NCBI GenBank assembly: GCA_020846935.1
Contig: JADLCY010000008.1
Span: forward strand, 360,177 to 424,176
DNA length: 64,000 nt
Reading direction: 5' to 3'
DNA from: Gemmatimonadaceae bacterium
GTDB taxonomy: Bacteria > Gemmatimonadota > Gemmatimonadetes > Gemmatimonadales > Gemmatimonadaceae
In this document: positions 55,500 to 63,971 of the stretch, piece by piece
Numbering within the stretch: the first letter of the stretch is position 1
How the letters are laid out: each line of letters starts with the position of its first letter
Notes under the pieces: model-generated
The model's input: the letters and a program-made list of their open reading frames with translations, nothing else
Told to the model about the DNA's origin: nothing
The model's database searches: none
Made by a program: the position numbers and the translations under genes

Positions 55500-55567
55500 C
55501 TTGCATCATCGCGCACGTTAGGCACCCGCCGGGGTGCGCGCGCTGAACCTCGGAGGTTCCGGCGAGC

Positions 55568-55738
55568 GCCCTGCCGGAGCTCGTCGAACAAGCGGCGCGT
55601 GAGGACTTGAGCCCGCTCGCGTTTCTTGATGTCCTGCTCACGGGGCAGCTGGAACGAAAGACAGGCGGCGCGCGACGACGATGCTCAAGCGCTCGGGGCT
55701 CCCGCCAGGCTGAGGCTTTGAAAGGCATGGAGGGCTGA
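55568..55738 (+). pseudogene. IstB-like (IS21 ATPase subunit) relic next to tRNA-Cys
   Basis: A 56-residue frame reads ALPELVEQAAREDLSPLAFL then DVLLTGQLERKTGGARRR, strongly like the N-terminal helix region of IS21 IstB helper proteins. The reading frame then breaks with a stop at 55736 and no ATPase Walker motif is found. The remaining region to 56120 shows no gene. It is a degraded insertion-sequence fragment adjacent to the tRNA. Confidence 0.45.
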
Positions 55739-56120
55739 GGAACTCCTCGCCCTCCACGCGTCCGGCTTCCCGCTGTCTGCACGATGGTCGAACCAGGGAC
55801 GAGCCATATCAGGCCGCCTTCGCTTTCCTGATACGATCCTGCTGCGCGGGATCCGTGAGCCACAGCACGCGCCGGCAGCAGCCAGCACGCTTTCGATCGA
55901 TCCGTCCGGCAGCGCAGACGGATCAATCGGTGGCGCGTGATGTCAGGAACGCTGCGTCAACGCAGCCCGGAAAAAAGCGGATCGAAAGCCGGGTAGACCT
56001 CCTCCTTCTGCGGCGTACGAAGCGACGCCGCGGTCGTGATGTCGCGCAGGGTTGAGCAGTGACTTCCCACGCCTTGAGGAGCCGAATGTCGCGGAGCAGG
56101 GTAGCCGGCATCGGGGTACC

Positions 56121-59100
56121 TCAGGCAATGGGCTTGAGCAGTGCGCTCATTCGCGCGTTGAAGGCCGGCAGTTCCTTGTCGATGAGCACCTTGTAGGCGG
56201 CCTTGGCGCGTTCCAGGTCGGCCTCCAGCTCCTTGAGCGTCTGCATGGACGCGTCGGTCGGGCGCCAGTCGGCGCCGCCGGCCACGTCGCCGGCACCGCT
56301 CCCGATTTCTCCTGCCAGCCACAAGAGCGAGAGATACGTGCGGTACGTCTCCACGAACCACTTGTCGTCCGAGTGCAGGTCGTGGCGCGAAAGGAGGATG
56401 AGCTCGATGTCGAGCATCTTCTGGTCCATCTCCCTGAGCGCCTTGACCGCTGTCGCGTTGGAGGCGTTGGCCTTGAGCTGGTCCTCGATGTTCTTGCGCA
56501 GTACCTCGAGTTGGTTGACGACGTTGGCCGTCTCGGTGAGCCGGTCGCGTACGCGCACCTGCGCATCGGTGGATGCCACGAGGTCCACATCTTCTGTGGG
56601 GAGGTCGCTGGCCTTGAGGACGGTGAGCGGCTGCGTGTACACCTGGCCGCTGGCGCGTAGCGTCACCGTGTAACGCCCGGGTGAGCCCAGCGGTCCCTGG
56701 GTCTGCGGCTGCTGAATGCCCCAGTGGGCAATGGGGCGCGTGTCCTTTCCCTTGTAGGGCGGTTCGTCCCAGATGTATGGATTGTCGGGCGGCGACGTGC
56801 GCAGCGCCACCGCGACCGCCAGGTCGTAACGCAGGTTCCACGTGACGCGGTTGAGGCCCACATGGGGCTTCACCTTGAGCGTCCGCGCCAGCCGCCCCGC
56901 CGCATCGGTGATGTCGAGCATCACCACGGTGGTGTCGGCGGCTCGGAAGGTCAGGTCCACGCGCCCTTCTCGAGCGCGGCGGATGCCCGGTCGCGGGGCG
57001 AACAGAGTTGTACCGCCAGCAGCAACTCCCCCCTCCTGCAGTGCCTTGAGGTCGCGCAGTACCCAGAGCCCGCGCCCGTAGGTGGACACCACGGCATCGT
57101 TCCACCCCTTGGGGATCTCGATCCAGGTGACCGGTGCAGCAGGCAGTCCGGTCTGGTACTGCGTCCAGTGCGCACCGTCGTCCATGCTGTAGAAGAAGGC
57201 GTGTCCGGTCCCCGCCAGCAGCATTCCCTTGCGCTCGGGATGCTCGGCGACGGCGAGCACATAGTCGAGCGGGTGCGATGTCGGGAGGTCACCGACGATG
57301 CTCTTCCATGTCTGGCCGTAGTCACTCGTCTTGTAGAGGTAGGGGCGACGATCGTCGTTGGTGTGCAGGTCGACGACCATGTACGCCGTGGCAGCGTCGT
57401 GTGGCGACGGTTCGATCTTGCGGATCGTCCCCCACGCCGGCATACCGGTGACATTCTTCGACAGGTCGGTCCACTGGCCACCGCCGTTGCGCGTGATCCA
57501 GACCTTGCCGTCGTTCGTTCCAGCCCAGATGAGCCCCCGCTTGAGCTTCGACGGCGCGATGGCGAAGACCACTGAGCCGTAGAACTGTCCCAGGTTGTCG
57601 CTGATCACCCCGCCGCTCGGCTTGATCCTCGACGTGTCATTCAGGGACAGGTCGGGGGAGATGATGTCCCAGCTCTGCCCCTTGTTGTTCGTGCGGAAGA
57701 TGACCTGGCAGCCGTAGTAGACCGTCTGCGTGTCGAACGGGTCGATGGCAAGCGGCGCGGTCCAATGACAACGGTACTTGATCTCGTCGGGCGGAGCGTC
57801 CAAGGTGATGCGATACGGCTGCACCGAGCGCGACGTTCGCGTCTTGTGGTTGTAGCGCGTGACCTTGTTACCGTAGCACGAGGCCCAGATGATGTCGGGA
57901 TCATTGGGATCGGGAATGGTGAAGCCCGACTCGCAGCCTCCGATCCCCTCGTCCCAGTCGCGCGCGCCCTCAGTGGTCATCCCGTAGAACGTGGGCCCGG
58001 CCGGCCCCATGCCCGGCGTCCCGCGCTCATAACCGTCCGAGGGGCCGCGCATCGTCCCGTTGTCCTGACGGTTGCTGTACACCCAGTACGGAGTGCGGTT
58101 GTCCACCGCGACATGGTACATCTGCCCGTTGTTGAGCACGACGCGCCGTCGCTGCTTCATGTGCGACGTGGTGATGGTAAAGCCCACATCGTCGGTAAGA
58201 CCGAAGTGGTCGGGATTGCTGGGCGAGATCCAGATGTCGTGCGTGTCACCGCCCCAGCGCGTGTCCTCGAACGTCTTCCCACCATCCATCGAGCGCCAGA
58301 ACGACGAGTTGGCAACGTAGACTTCGTCCTGGTTACCGCTGTTCACAGCCACATGGTTGTAGTAGCCGGCCCGGCCGATCAGGGAGCGTTGCCAGCTCAC
58401 CACCTGCCAGCTTGCACCGCCGTCGTCCGAGCGCCAGAGCGATCCCTGGTTGAGCGTCTGGATGAGGGCGAAGATGCGGTTGCTGTTGGACGGAGCGATG
58501 GCCACGCCCACCTTGCCGATCGTCGGCCTGGGAAGCCCGGGGTGTTCGACGCGCTTCCAGCTGCTGCCGCCGTTGCGCGTCATCCAGATACCGCTCCCCG
58601 GGCCGCCGCTCGTCATCCCCCACGACTTCATCACCACCTCCCACGTGCCCGCCACCAACACCTCCGGATCCTTCGCATCCATCGTGATGTCGGAGCACCC
58701 GGTGTTGGTGTTCACGAACAGCGACCGCGTCCAGGTGCTGCCGCCGTCGGTGGTCTTGTAGACGCCGCGCTCCTCCTGTGGGCCGTTGGTCCGGCCTAAC
58801 GCGCAGACGTACACCACGTTGGCATCCCGCGGGTGCACGAGGATGCGGGCAATGCGCCCCGTCTCGCGCAGCCCCACGTTCCGCCAGGTGGCACCGGCGT
58901 CAGTCGACTTGTAAACGCCATCGCCCTGCACGTCGCTCTCGCGAATCGTCCACGCCTCACCCGTTCCCGCCCAGACGACGTTGCGATCGCTGGGCGCTAC
59001 CGCCAGTGCGCCCACCGCCTGCACCGGCTGATCGTCGAAGATCGGGCGCCAGTTGGCACCGCCATCGGTCGTCTTCCAGATCCCGCCCGACGCCGAGCCG

Positions 59101-59318
59101 GCGTACCAGATCGCCGTGTCACCCTCCACGCCCGCAAGGGAGGCAAAGCGCCCGCCCGTCGCGGGGCCAAGGAACTCGAAGCGGTATGGCGCTGCCGTGA
59201 TGGGCGCGTTGGGGTCGGCGGCCGGACGACGCTGGGCCTGCGCCGACGTGGCGATGAGGGCCGCGGACGCAAGGGCGAGCCGGGAGAGCTGCTGGAGCGG
59301 GCGAAGTTGGAGGGACAT
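56121..59318 (-). CDS. Exported VPS10/sortilin-type BNR-repeat protein
   Basis: The 1065-residue product has a signal (ALIATSAQAQ). It then has many Asp-box/BNR-like blades of two beta-propellers: GGIWKTTDGGANWRPIF, GVYKSTDAGATWRNVGL, GVYKTTDGGSTWTRSL and YKTSDYGQTWKSIVGDLP. A C-terminal helical/linker part follows (~840-1065, with EVLRKNIEDQLKANAS). Such proteins are abundant in Gemmatimonadota and Acidobacteria; their substrates are unknown. It could be a secreted glycosidase-like or binding protein. The region 59319-59623 upstream of it shows no gene. Confidence 0.88.
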   Translation of the reverse strand: MSLQLRPLQQLSRLALASAALIATSAQAQRRPAADPNAPITAAPYRFEFLGPATGGRFASLAGVEGDTAIWYAGSASGGIWKTTDGGANWRPIFDDQPVQAVGALAVAPSDRNVVWAGTGEAWTIRESDVQGDGVYKSTDAGATWRNVGLRETGRIARILVHPRDANVVYVCALGRTNGPQEERGVYKTTDGGSTWTRSLFVNTNTGCSDITMDAKDPEVLVAGTWEVVMKSWGMTSGGPGSGIWMTRNGGSSWKRVEHPGLPRPTIGKVGVAIAPSNSNRIFALIQTLNQGSLWRSDDGGASWQVVSWQRSLIGRAGYYNHVAVNSGNQDEVYVANSSFWRSMDGGKTFEDTRWGGDTHDIWISPSNPDHFGLTDDVGFTITTSHMKQRRRVVLNNGQMYHVAVDNRTPYWVYSNRQDNGTMRGPSDGYERGTPGMGPAGPTFYGMTTEGARDWDEGIGGCESGFTIPDPNDPDIIWASCYGNKVTRYNHKTRTSRSVQPYRITLDAPPDEIKYRCHWTAPLAIDPFDTQTVYYGCQVIFRTNNKGQSWDIISPDLSLNDTSRIKPSGGVISDNLGQFYGSVVFAIAPSKLKRGLIWAGTNDGKVWITRNGGGQWTDLSKNVTGMPAWGTIRKIEPSPHDAATAYMVVDLHTNDDRRPYLYKTSDYGQTWKSIVGDLPTSHPLDYVLAVAEHPERKGMLLAGTGHAFFYSMDDGAHWTQYQTGLPAAPVTWIEIPKGWNDAVVSTYGRGLWVLRDLKALQEGGVAAGGTTLFAPRPGIRRAREGRVDLTFRAADTTVVMLDITDAAGRLARTLKVKPHVGLNRVTWNLRYDLAVAVALRTSPPDNPYIWDEPPYKGKDTRPIAHWGIQQPQTQGPLGSPGRYTVTLRASGQVYTQPLTVLKASDLPTEDVDLVASTDAQVRVRDRLTETANVVNQLEVLRKNIEDQLKANASNATAVKALREMDQKMLDIELILLSRHDLHSDDKWFVETYRTYLSLLWLAGEIGSGAGDVAGGADWRPTDASMQTLKELEADLERAKAAYKVLIDKELPAFNARMSALLKPIA

Positions 59319-59623
59319 TCGAGCGAGACTTCCACTGGAGTGATGGGGGGAGCGAACGTATCGCACTGGCAGTGTACGCACTGGGGGAGCGTGGCGTTCG
59401 ACGGATGCACCGCGCGCCGGGGCTCGACGGTCGAGCATGCCCGAGCGTTATGCGGATTGTGTCCGTCCGAATGATGTCCCCGTGTCTGGAATGCGGTGCT
59501 CCCGGCGAATCACGTTCTTGCCGCTCCGGTATTGCGACATCGCTGACCGGCACACATCAGCAGGATTCACCGTCGATGCAACCCACGCCGCGGTCTTCTT
59601 TTCACTTTGACAGAAACCAGTCG

Positions 59624-59681
59624 TATCAACGCCCGAAAATCAGCGGCGACCGCCCGCGTAGCGGGTGGGCGTCAGTTGGAT
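59624..59681 (-). repeat. Possible degenerate integron attC site (attC3)
   Basis: The minus-strand sequence starts ATCCAAC (a perfect RYYYAAC R'' box, 59681-59675) and ends GTTGATA (59630-59624). Internal CGCCC/GGGCG and CCCGC/GCGGG stems lie between. The stem is less regular than in the two stronger sites, so this is tentative. It lies 20 bases after the stop of the gene at 59702, where a cassette attC is expected. Confidence 0.3.
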
Positions 59682-59701
59682 TGAGTGATCAGGCGCCAGG
59701 C

Positions 59702-60046
59702 TCATGGAAGCGCTCTCAGTGGGGCGTCGTGCCGACGGCCAGCATGGTCAAAGAATGATCCACCGCACAGCCACCAGGGCATGCGCTCCAACATGGCAAG
59801 CGCTGTTTCTGGTGTGACAGATCGAGCAACCTCCGGCGAGATGATACCGCGATACCAGCGGCCCGAAGCTGTCAGGTGCTCATACTCGAAGTGATACGTC
59901 AACCAAATGGCGCCGCAATGTTTGCAGGTTTCGAGAGCGACGTCTGCATGGGTACCGTTTGAGTCGTCCATGCCAAGGTCGACTCTCTCATAGTCGAGAT
60001 ACCAGAGCGGAGGACTCATACATTTGCACAAGCGACTATCTGCCAT
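59702..60046 (-). CDS. Cys-containing hypothetical protein, probable integron-cassette gene
   Basis: The 114-residue product starts MADSRLCKCMSPPLWYLDYE. It has two metal-like pairs, CKC (~7-9) and CKHC (~40-43), Trp/Tyr-rich segments (HFEYEHLTASGRWYRGI) and a basic C-terminus. There is no recognised family. It sits between the IS3 relic and the attC3 candidate on the cassette-sense strand, typical of a cassette-borne orphan gene. Confidence 0.6.
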   Translation of the reverse strand: MADSRLCKCMSPPLWYLDYERVDLGMDDSNGTHADVALETCKHCGAIWLTYHFEYEHLTASGRWYRGIISPEVARSVTPETALAMLERMPWWLCGGSFFDHAGRRHDAPLRALP

Positions 60047-60108
60047 TGGCGCCTGACGACGATGTAGAAAAGCCTCGTGCGGGCGCACCGCGTGGTGAAC
60101 CAGCAGCT

Positions 60109-60565
60109 GTTCAAGCATTCATCACGGAAGTTGCCGTTGAAGCTCTCGCAGTACGCGTTCTCAACGGGTTTGCCCGGCCGGATGCACTGCAACGCCGCCG
60201 CGCTCGTGTGCCCAGCGATCCAGCGCTTTGCCCGCGAACTCCGGTCCGTGGTCGCGGACGACGCTCCGGGGCAGTCCGCGGGCCATCGCCACGCGGTCGA
60301 GCGCCTGGATCACGCGGCCGGCCGGGAATGCCCCACCACGATCAGACGGACACTCGCGCGTGAAGTCGTCCACCAACGTGAAGCAGCGAACGCGCGACCG
60401 TCCGTCTGTGCGCGCTGGGGCTCTGAGCACAAACGTCTGCTCGGTGATGCCATGCTTGCGGCACAGTTCGCGGATCTGCACGCCGGCGTGCGCCTGCTGC
60501 TTGGGAATCCCTGAACCGCCGTCCTGGGCGCTACAGCCATGGCCGTCGTCCGATGACCTGGCCAC
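60109..60565 (-). pseudogene. Internally deleted IS3-family transposase relic
   Basis: The N-terminal OrfA helix-turn-helix (IRELCRKHGITEQTF) is joined directly to the OrfB integrase core: RVRCFTLVDDFTRECP with a first acidic residue, and PRSVVRDHGPEFAGKALDRW with the second. A frameshift near 60195 separates it from NAYCESFNGNFRDECLN, with the third Glu, in another frame. It stops short of the usual C-terminus. No active transposase is possible. It lies inside the region bounded by attC2 and attC3. Confidence 0.7.
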
Positions 60566-60580
60566 GGCACTGGCTGGGAC

Positions 60581-60590
60581 GCCTAACGAA
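60581..60590 (-). repeat. Left piece of attC2 (R' box plus target duplication)
   Basis: GCCTAAC (60581-60587) is the complement of an R' box GTTAGGC in cassette sense. It is followed by CGAA at 60587-60590, repeated at 62381-62384 on the far side of the IS. The rest of the attC lies at 62381-62516. Confidence 0.6.
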
Positions 60591-62380
60591 GCTGTAGAAA
60601 ACCCGGCGCGACCTCGCGAGCGCCAGAGACTTTGCAGGGCTGCTGGGTGAAGCTAGAGTGGGTTTCGTCCCGCGTCGAGGAGCGCCCATGGCCCGCTACA
60701 AGTACATCGATACGCAGCCCCGCTTGCTGCCGGTCGATCTCGCCCAGCAGCTGCTGCCGGGCACCTTCGAACATGCCGTGCATCACTTGGTGACGCACGC
60801 GATCGACCTCTCGCACTTCGACGCGCGGTTCAAGAATGACACGACCGGCGCGCCCGCGTATCCGCCCGCGACGCTGCTGCAGGTCGTGCTCGTCGCCTAC
60901 GCGCGGGGGTCGTGAGTAGCCGTGGGATCGCGCGGCTCTGCGAGACACACGTGACCTTCATCGCCCTGTGCGGCGACCAGGCGCCGCACTTCACCACGAT
61001 CGCGCACTTTGTCAGCACGTTGGGGGACGACATCGCCCGCGTCTTCGCCGCCGTGCTCGCCATTTGTGAGGCGCAGGGGTTGATCGGGCGCGAGATGTTT
61101 GCGATCGATGGGGTCAAGCTGCCGAGCAACGCCGCGAAGCAGAAGAGTGGGACGCGGGCCGAGTTTGAGCGGCAGGCCGACAAACTGGAAGCGGCGGCCG
61201 CGGCGATGGTCGCGCGGCATCGGGCGACGGATGCCTTGCCGGTTGAGCCGAGTTCAAGCGCGAAAGAGGTGGCCCGGCTCGCGCGGCTGCAGCGCGACGC
61301 GACGCAGCTGCGCGCGTGGTTGGCGGCGCATCCCGAGGAGCGGCGCGGGCCGAATGGCGCGGTGCGGAAGAGCCATCGCACCGACAACGAGAGTGCGAAG
61401 ATGGCGACGGGCAAAGGCGTGATCCAGGGCTACACGGGCGTGGCGGCGGTGGATGCGAAGCATCAGATCATTTGTGTGGCGGAGGCCCATGGGACGGGCT
61501 CGGAACAGGAGCTCCTCGTGCCGGTCGTGGAGGCGCTCACGCCCCACCTCGCGCCGACGTCGCTGGTGACGGCGGACGCGGGCTACCACAGTGAAGCAAA
61601 CGTGCGCGCGTTGGAGCAGCGCCAGGTGGACGCGCTGATTGCGGACAGCGAGTTGCGGCGGCGCGACGAGCGCTTCGCGACCCAAGTGGAACATCATCAG
61701 ACCAAGGATCCACTGCATGACAAGTCAGATGAGGAGGGGGCGCCACGGCGGTTCCAGCCGAGTGATTTCACGTACGATCCGGTCGCGCGCACATGTGTAT
61801 GCCCCGCGGGCAAATCCCTCTATCGGAAAGGGCCGGCGAATATCACGCGCGGGTTTGTCGCCGAGCATTTCCTCGGCACGAAGCGGGATTGCCTTCCCTG
61901 TCTCCTCCGCGTGCAGTGTCTACGCGATCCAACCCAAGCGTCGCCCCGCTCGGTGGCCTTCTTCCGCGGCCGCGCCGCGCCCGCGCCGGAGACGCGCACG
62001 GCCCGGAGGAAGCGTCGCATCGATCAGCCCACGGAACGAGCGCGGTATGCGCAGCGCTTTGGGACGGTGGAGCCCGTCTTCGCCAATCTTCGGCACAACA
62101 AGCGCCTGGATCGCTTCACGCTACGCAGTCGCCGGAAGGTGGAGGCGCAATGGCGGCGCTTCTGTCTGGTGCACAACATCGAGAAGCTCGCGCACACGGG
62201 CTACGCCGCCTAACGCGTCCGGGGACCCGGCGGTCGGGCGCGATTGCCTGCCCTTGGCGCGGTCGATCCGCGCCGCCAGCGAAATAGCGATCCTCGCATG
62301 CCACCGCAGGCTCCGCCGAAGCCAGTCGGCGTCACGACCGCCCTCGCACAGCCCAAGAGAGGCTTTTCCTACACCCTGAG
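60591..62380 (+). mobile_element. IS1182-family insertion sequence within attC2
   Basis: Imperfect terminal inverted repeats are GCTGTAGAAAACCC (60591-60604) and, complemented, GGTGTAGGAAAAGCC (near 62375-62361). The exact right end is uncertain by about 5 bases. Flanking CGAA on both sides fits a 4-base target duplication. It contains one transposase gene in two frames. Confidence 0.65.
60688..62213 (+). pseudogene. IS1182-family transposase, interrupted by a -1 frameshift
   Basis: The first frame (60688-60915) reads MARYKYIDTQPRLLPVDLAQ to VVLVAYARGS-stop. The second frame (to 62213) continues VSSRGIARLCETHVTFIALC with the DDE-type core (FAIDGVKLPSNAAKQ, VTADAGYHSEANV, TVEPVFANLRHNKRLDRFT) and a Cys cluster (CVCPAGKSLY, CLPCLLRVQCL). 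The switch falls in a run of five G (near 60905). One additional G would restore one frame. Mutation, sequencing error or ribosomal slippage are all possible. Confidence 0.8.
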
Positions 62381-62516
62381 CGAATAGCGTTCTGCTGCGA
62401 ACGCTCAAATGAACTGCGAACGGGCGGCGCGCGCAAACCCAAACGTGCTATCGGCGCGCGCCGCCCGTTCGCTTCCTCAATTGCCCGCGTTCGTCAGCAG
62501 CAACGCGTGGTTATGC
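62381..62516 (-). repeat. Main part of integron attC site (attC2), split by IS1182
   Basis: In cassette sense (minus strand): R'' GCATAAC at 62516-62510, spacer CAC, L'' GCGTTGCTGCTGACGAACGC (62506-62487). A large hairpin with perfect 19-bp arms lies at 62416-62434 and 62454-62472. Then L' GCGTTCGCAGCAGAACGC (62404-62387) and the spacer TATTC. L'' has two extra bases against L', as extrahelical bases should. Its R' box lies beyond the IS at 60581-60587. R'' overlaps the NYN gene's stop codon. Confidence 0.65.
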
Positions 62517-63452
62517 CGCGGCTGCGCCGACCGCTGCCGGTCTATCGAGCACCGAGATACTGATGGCGCATGGTCCTCGTTTGTTTGAACCGAGGGCGTA
62601 GGTGACGCGCTGCCCGGTGCGGAGTTCGTTGAAGTCGGCGTTTAGTAGCTCGGCGTGGAAGAAGAAGATATTCGCCGCTCCGGAATCCGGAGCGATAAAG
62701 CCATATCCAGGTTGTAGGTTCTGTATGCGACCCGTTTGCTGAGGAAGTTCCGCTTGAGTCGGAACGACTGGCGACGTGCCGTTCGTTGCGGGGTGAGCGC
62801 GAACCGGCCTCGGTGGCACGAACATTCCATTCACCAACGGATCGGCGCGTCGTGACCGATCGTCTATTATCTGATGCATCATGATCGGGTACGTAACCTC
62901 GTCGAGGAGCACCTGCGCCGTTCTCGTTTCCTGCTCCTTGTTGTCTGCGTCCGTAAACTTGAAGTCCCAAGCGAGCAGCATGACCCTGGTGCCAATGGTG
63001 TTGAGCTTGCGCACGAGTGGAAGAAAGTCTCCATCGCAGGCAACTAGCACGACTACGTCGAACCTTTTGTAGATCGCAAGTTCGTAGGCTTCTAGGGCCA
63101 GCCATACGTCGATGCCCTTCTCGCCATCGGGGCCAAGAGGCAAATAGTGCGTGACCACGCCCTCGCGCACGAGAACGTCATCAAACGCCCGCTCCCTGGC
63201 GAGCATACCTCGCTGTTCAGCATCTTGGGCGCGCGGCCGACCGCGGAAATAGTGTGCGTCCACGATTTGGCAGTAGCGCACGTCCACCCCCTCTGAATCC
63301 GCCGCTTGGCTGCGGACGAATTCGTGCAGGCCTCCCACGCTGAGACGCGCGCGCCGGTCATGGTGGTAGTTGTAGTAGTTGCTAGCGTGGAAGAAGAACG
63401 TTCCGTCGTAAAAGACGCCAATTCTCGTGAGTTCATTCGTTTTCGTCGTCAC
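62511..63452 (-). CDS. NYN-domain (PIN-like) nuclease fused to a cold-shock domain; cassette gene
   Basis: The GTG at 63452 gives 313 residues. Residues ~8-190 are a NYN/LabA-type PIN-like domain with acidic catalytic residues: IGVFYDGTFFF, DVVVLVACDGDFLPLVRKL, then YELAIYKRFD. A Pro/Ala linker follows, then a cold-shock-type OB fold (TGRIQNLQPGYGFIAPDSG, ANIFFFHAELL). Ribonuclease targeting by RNA-binding domain fusion is inferred. The stop codon lies within the attC2 R'' box, a feature of integron cassettes. Confidence 0.85.
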   Translation of the reverse strand: MTTKTNELTRIGVFYDGTFFFHASNYYNYHHDRRARLSVGGLHEFVRSQAADSEGVDVRYCQIVDAHYFRGRPRAQDAEQRGMLARERAFDDVLVREGVVTHYLPLGPDGEKGIDVWLALEAYELAIYKRFDVVVLVACDGDFLPLVRKLNTIGTRVMLLAWDFKFTDADNKEQETRTAQVLLDEVTYPIMMHQIIDDRSRRADPLVNGMFVPPRPVRAHPATNGTSPVVPTQAELPQQTGRIQNLQPGYGFIAPDSGAANIFFFHAELLNADFNELRTGQRVTYALGSNKRGPCAISISVLDRPAAVGAAAA

Positions 63453-63577
63453 TTGCTGGTTCCTGTGGTAGATGAGTTGTGAAACGGTGAGTTATTTTCG
63501 ATTTTCGTTGCTCTCAGGAATTCTTGTGATTGCGGCTCTGCACCATGTTTTCTCCAAGAAGGGGGGACAAAAACTGA

Positions 63578-63610
63578 AAAAGGCCTCTCCTAACCGCGAG
63601 AGACCAGCAA
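63578..63610 (-). repeat. Imperfect direct repeat, copy 1, terminator-like on minus strand
   Basis: The unit begins AAAAGGCCTCTC (plus strand) and ends GAGACCAGCAA. It is repeated with several changes at 63710-63741. On the minus strand it reads GGTCTCTC...GAGAGGCC followed by T's, as an intrinsic terminator would. Confidence 0.5.
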
Positions 63611-63628
63611 ACCAGTGCGCTTCTACCA

Positions 63629-63793
63629 TCAATTGTCGTGGAATTCTTCTGGCCCTTCGAATGGCGCGTCTACATTCTCCATTTCCTCAGGAATAGGGTT
63701 ACAAAATTCAAAAGGCCCCTCGCAGCGCAAGAGACCAGCAACAACAAGTTTCTTCTGTACTTCTATTACATGTTGCCGCGGCGAAGGCTCCAC
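63629..63793 (-). CDS. Short possible ORF in the cassette leader region (low confidence)
   Basis: A GTG-start frame of 54 residues (starts MEPSPRQHVIEVQKKLVVAG, ends in EEFHDN) is less GC-rich than the window and overlaps the second direct repeat. There is no strong ribosome site, and the opposite strand is also open, so it may not be translated. The remainder of 63453-63875 shows no gene. Confidence 0.25.
   Translation of the reverse strand: MEPSPRQHVIEVQKKLVVAGLLRCEGPFEFCNPIPEEMENVDAPFEGPEEFHDN
63710..63741 (-). repeat. Imperfect direct repeat, copy 2
   Basis: The unit begins AAAAGGCCCCTC and ends GAGACCAGCAA on the plus strand. It is homologous to 63578-63610, about 130 bases away, with a weaker hairpin. 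Confidence 0.5.
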
Positions 63794-63875
63794 CGGACGG
63801 GCCTAGATACCACCCGGCGCTCGATCGCGCAAGAGCGAATTTAGGCGCCCGCTGCGCACCCAATGGTCGTCGTCG

Positions 63876-63971
63876 GCATAACGATTAGGGTTCAACAGCG
63901 AGGGCTTCCCACAAGACGGCGGCGAAGCCGCCTACCAAAGCGCACTCGCCTGTTGCAACCCGCGGTTATGC
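63876..63971 (-). repeat. Integron attC site (attC1)
   Basis: In cassette sense (minus strand): R'' GCATAAC (63971-63965), spacer CGC, L'' GGGTTGCAACAG (63961-63950), an inner hairpin (GGCGGC...GCCGCC) within GCGAG/CTCGC, L' CTGTTGAACCC (63898-63888), a 5-base spacer TAATC, and R' GTTATGC (63882-63876). R'' and R' are perfectly complementary, and L'' has one extra base. The spacer lengths (3 and 5) match attC2. Confidence 0.75.

Noticed and set aside
59447..59453. GTTATGC as a further integron attC or attI site
   Set aside because: No matching L''/L' palindrome or R'' partner within the expected distance.
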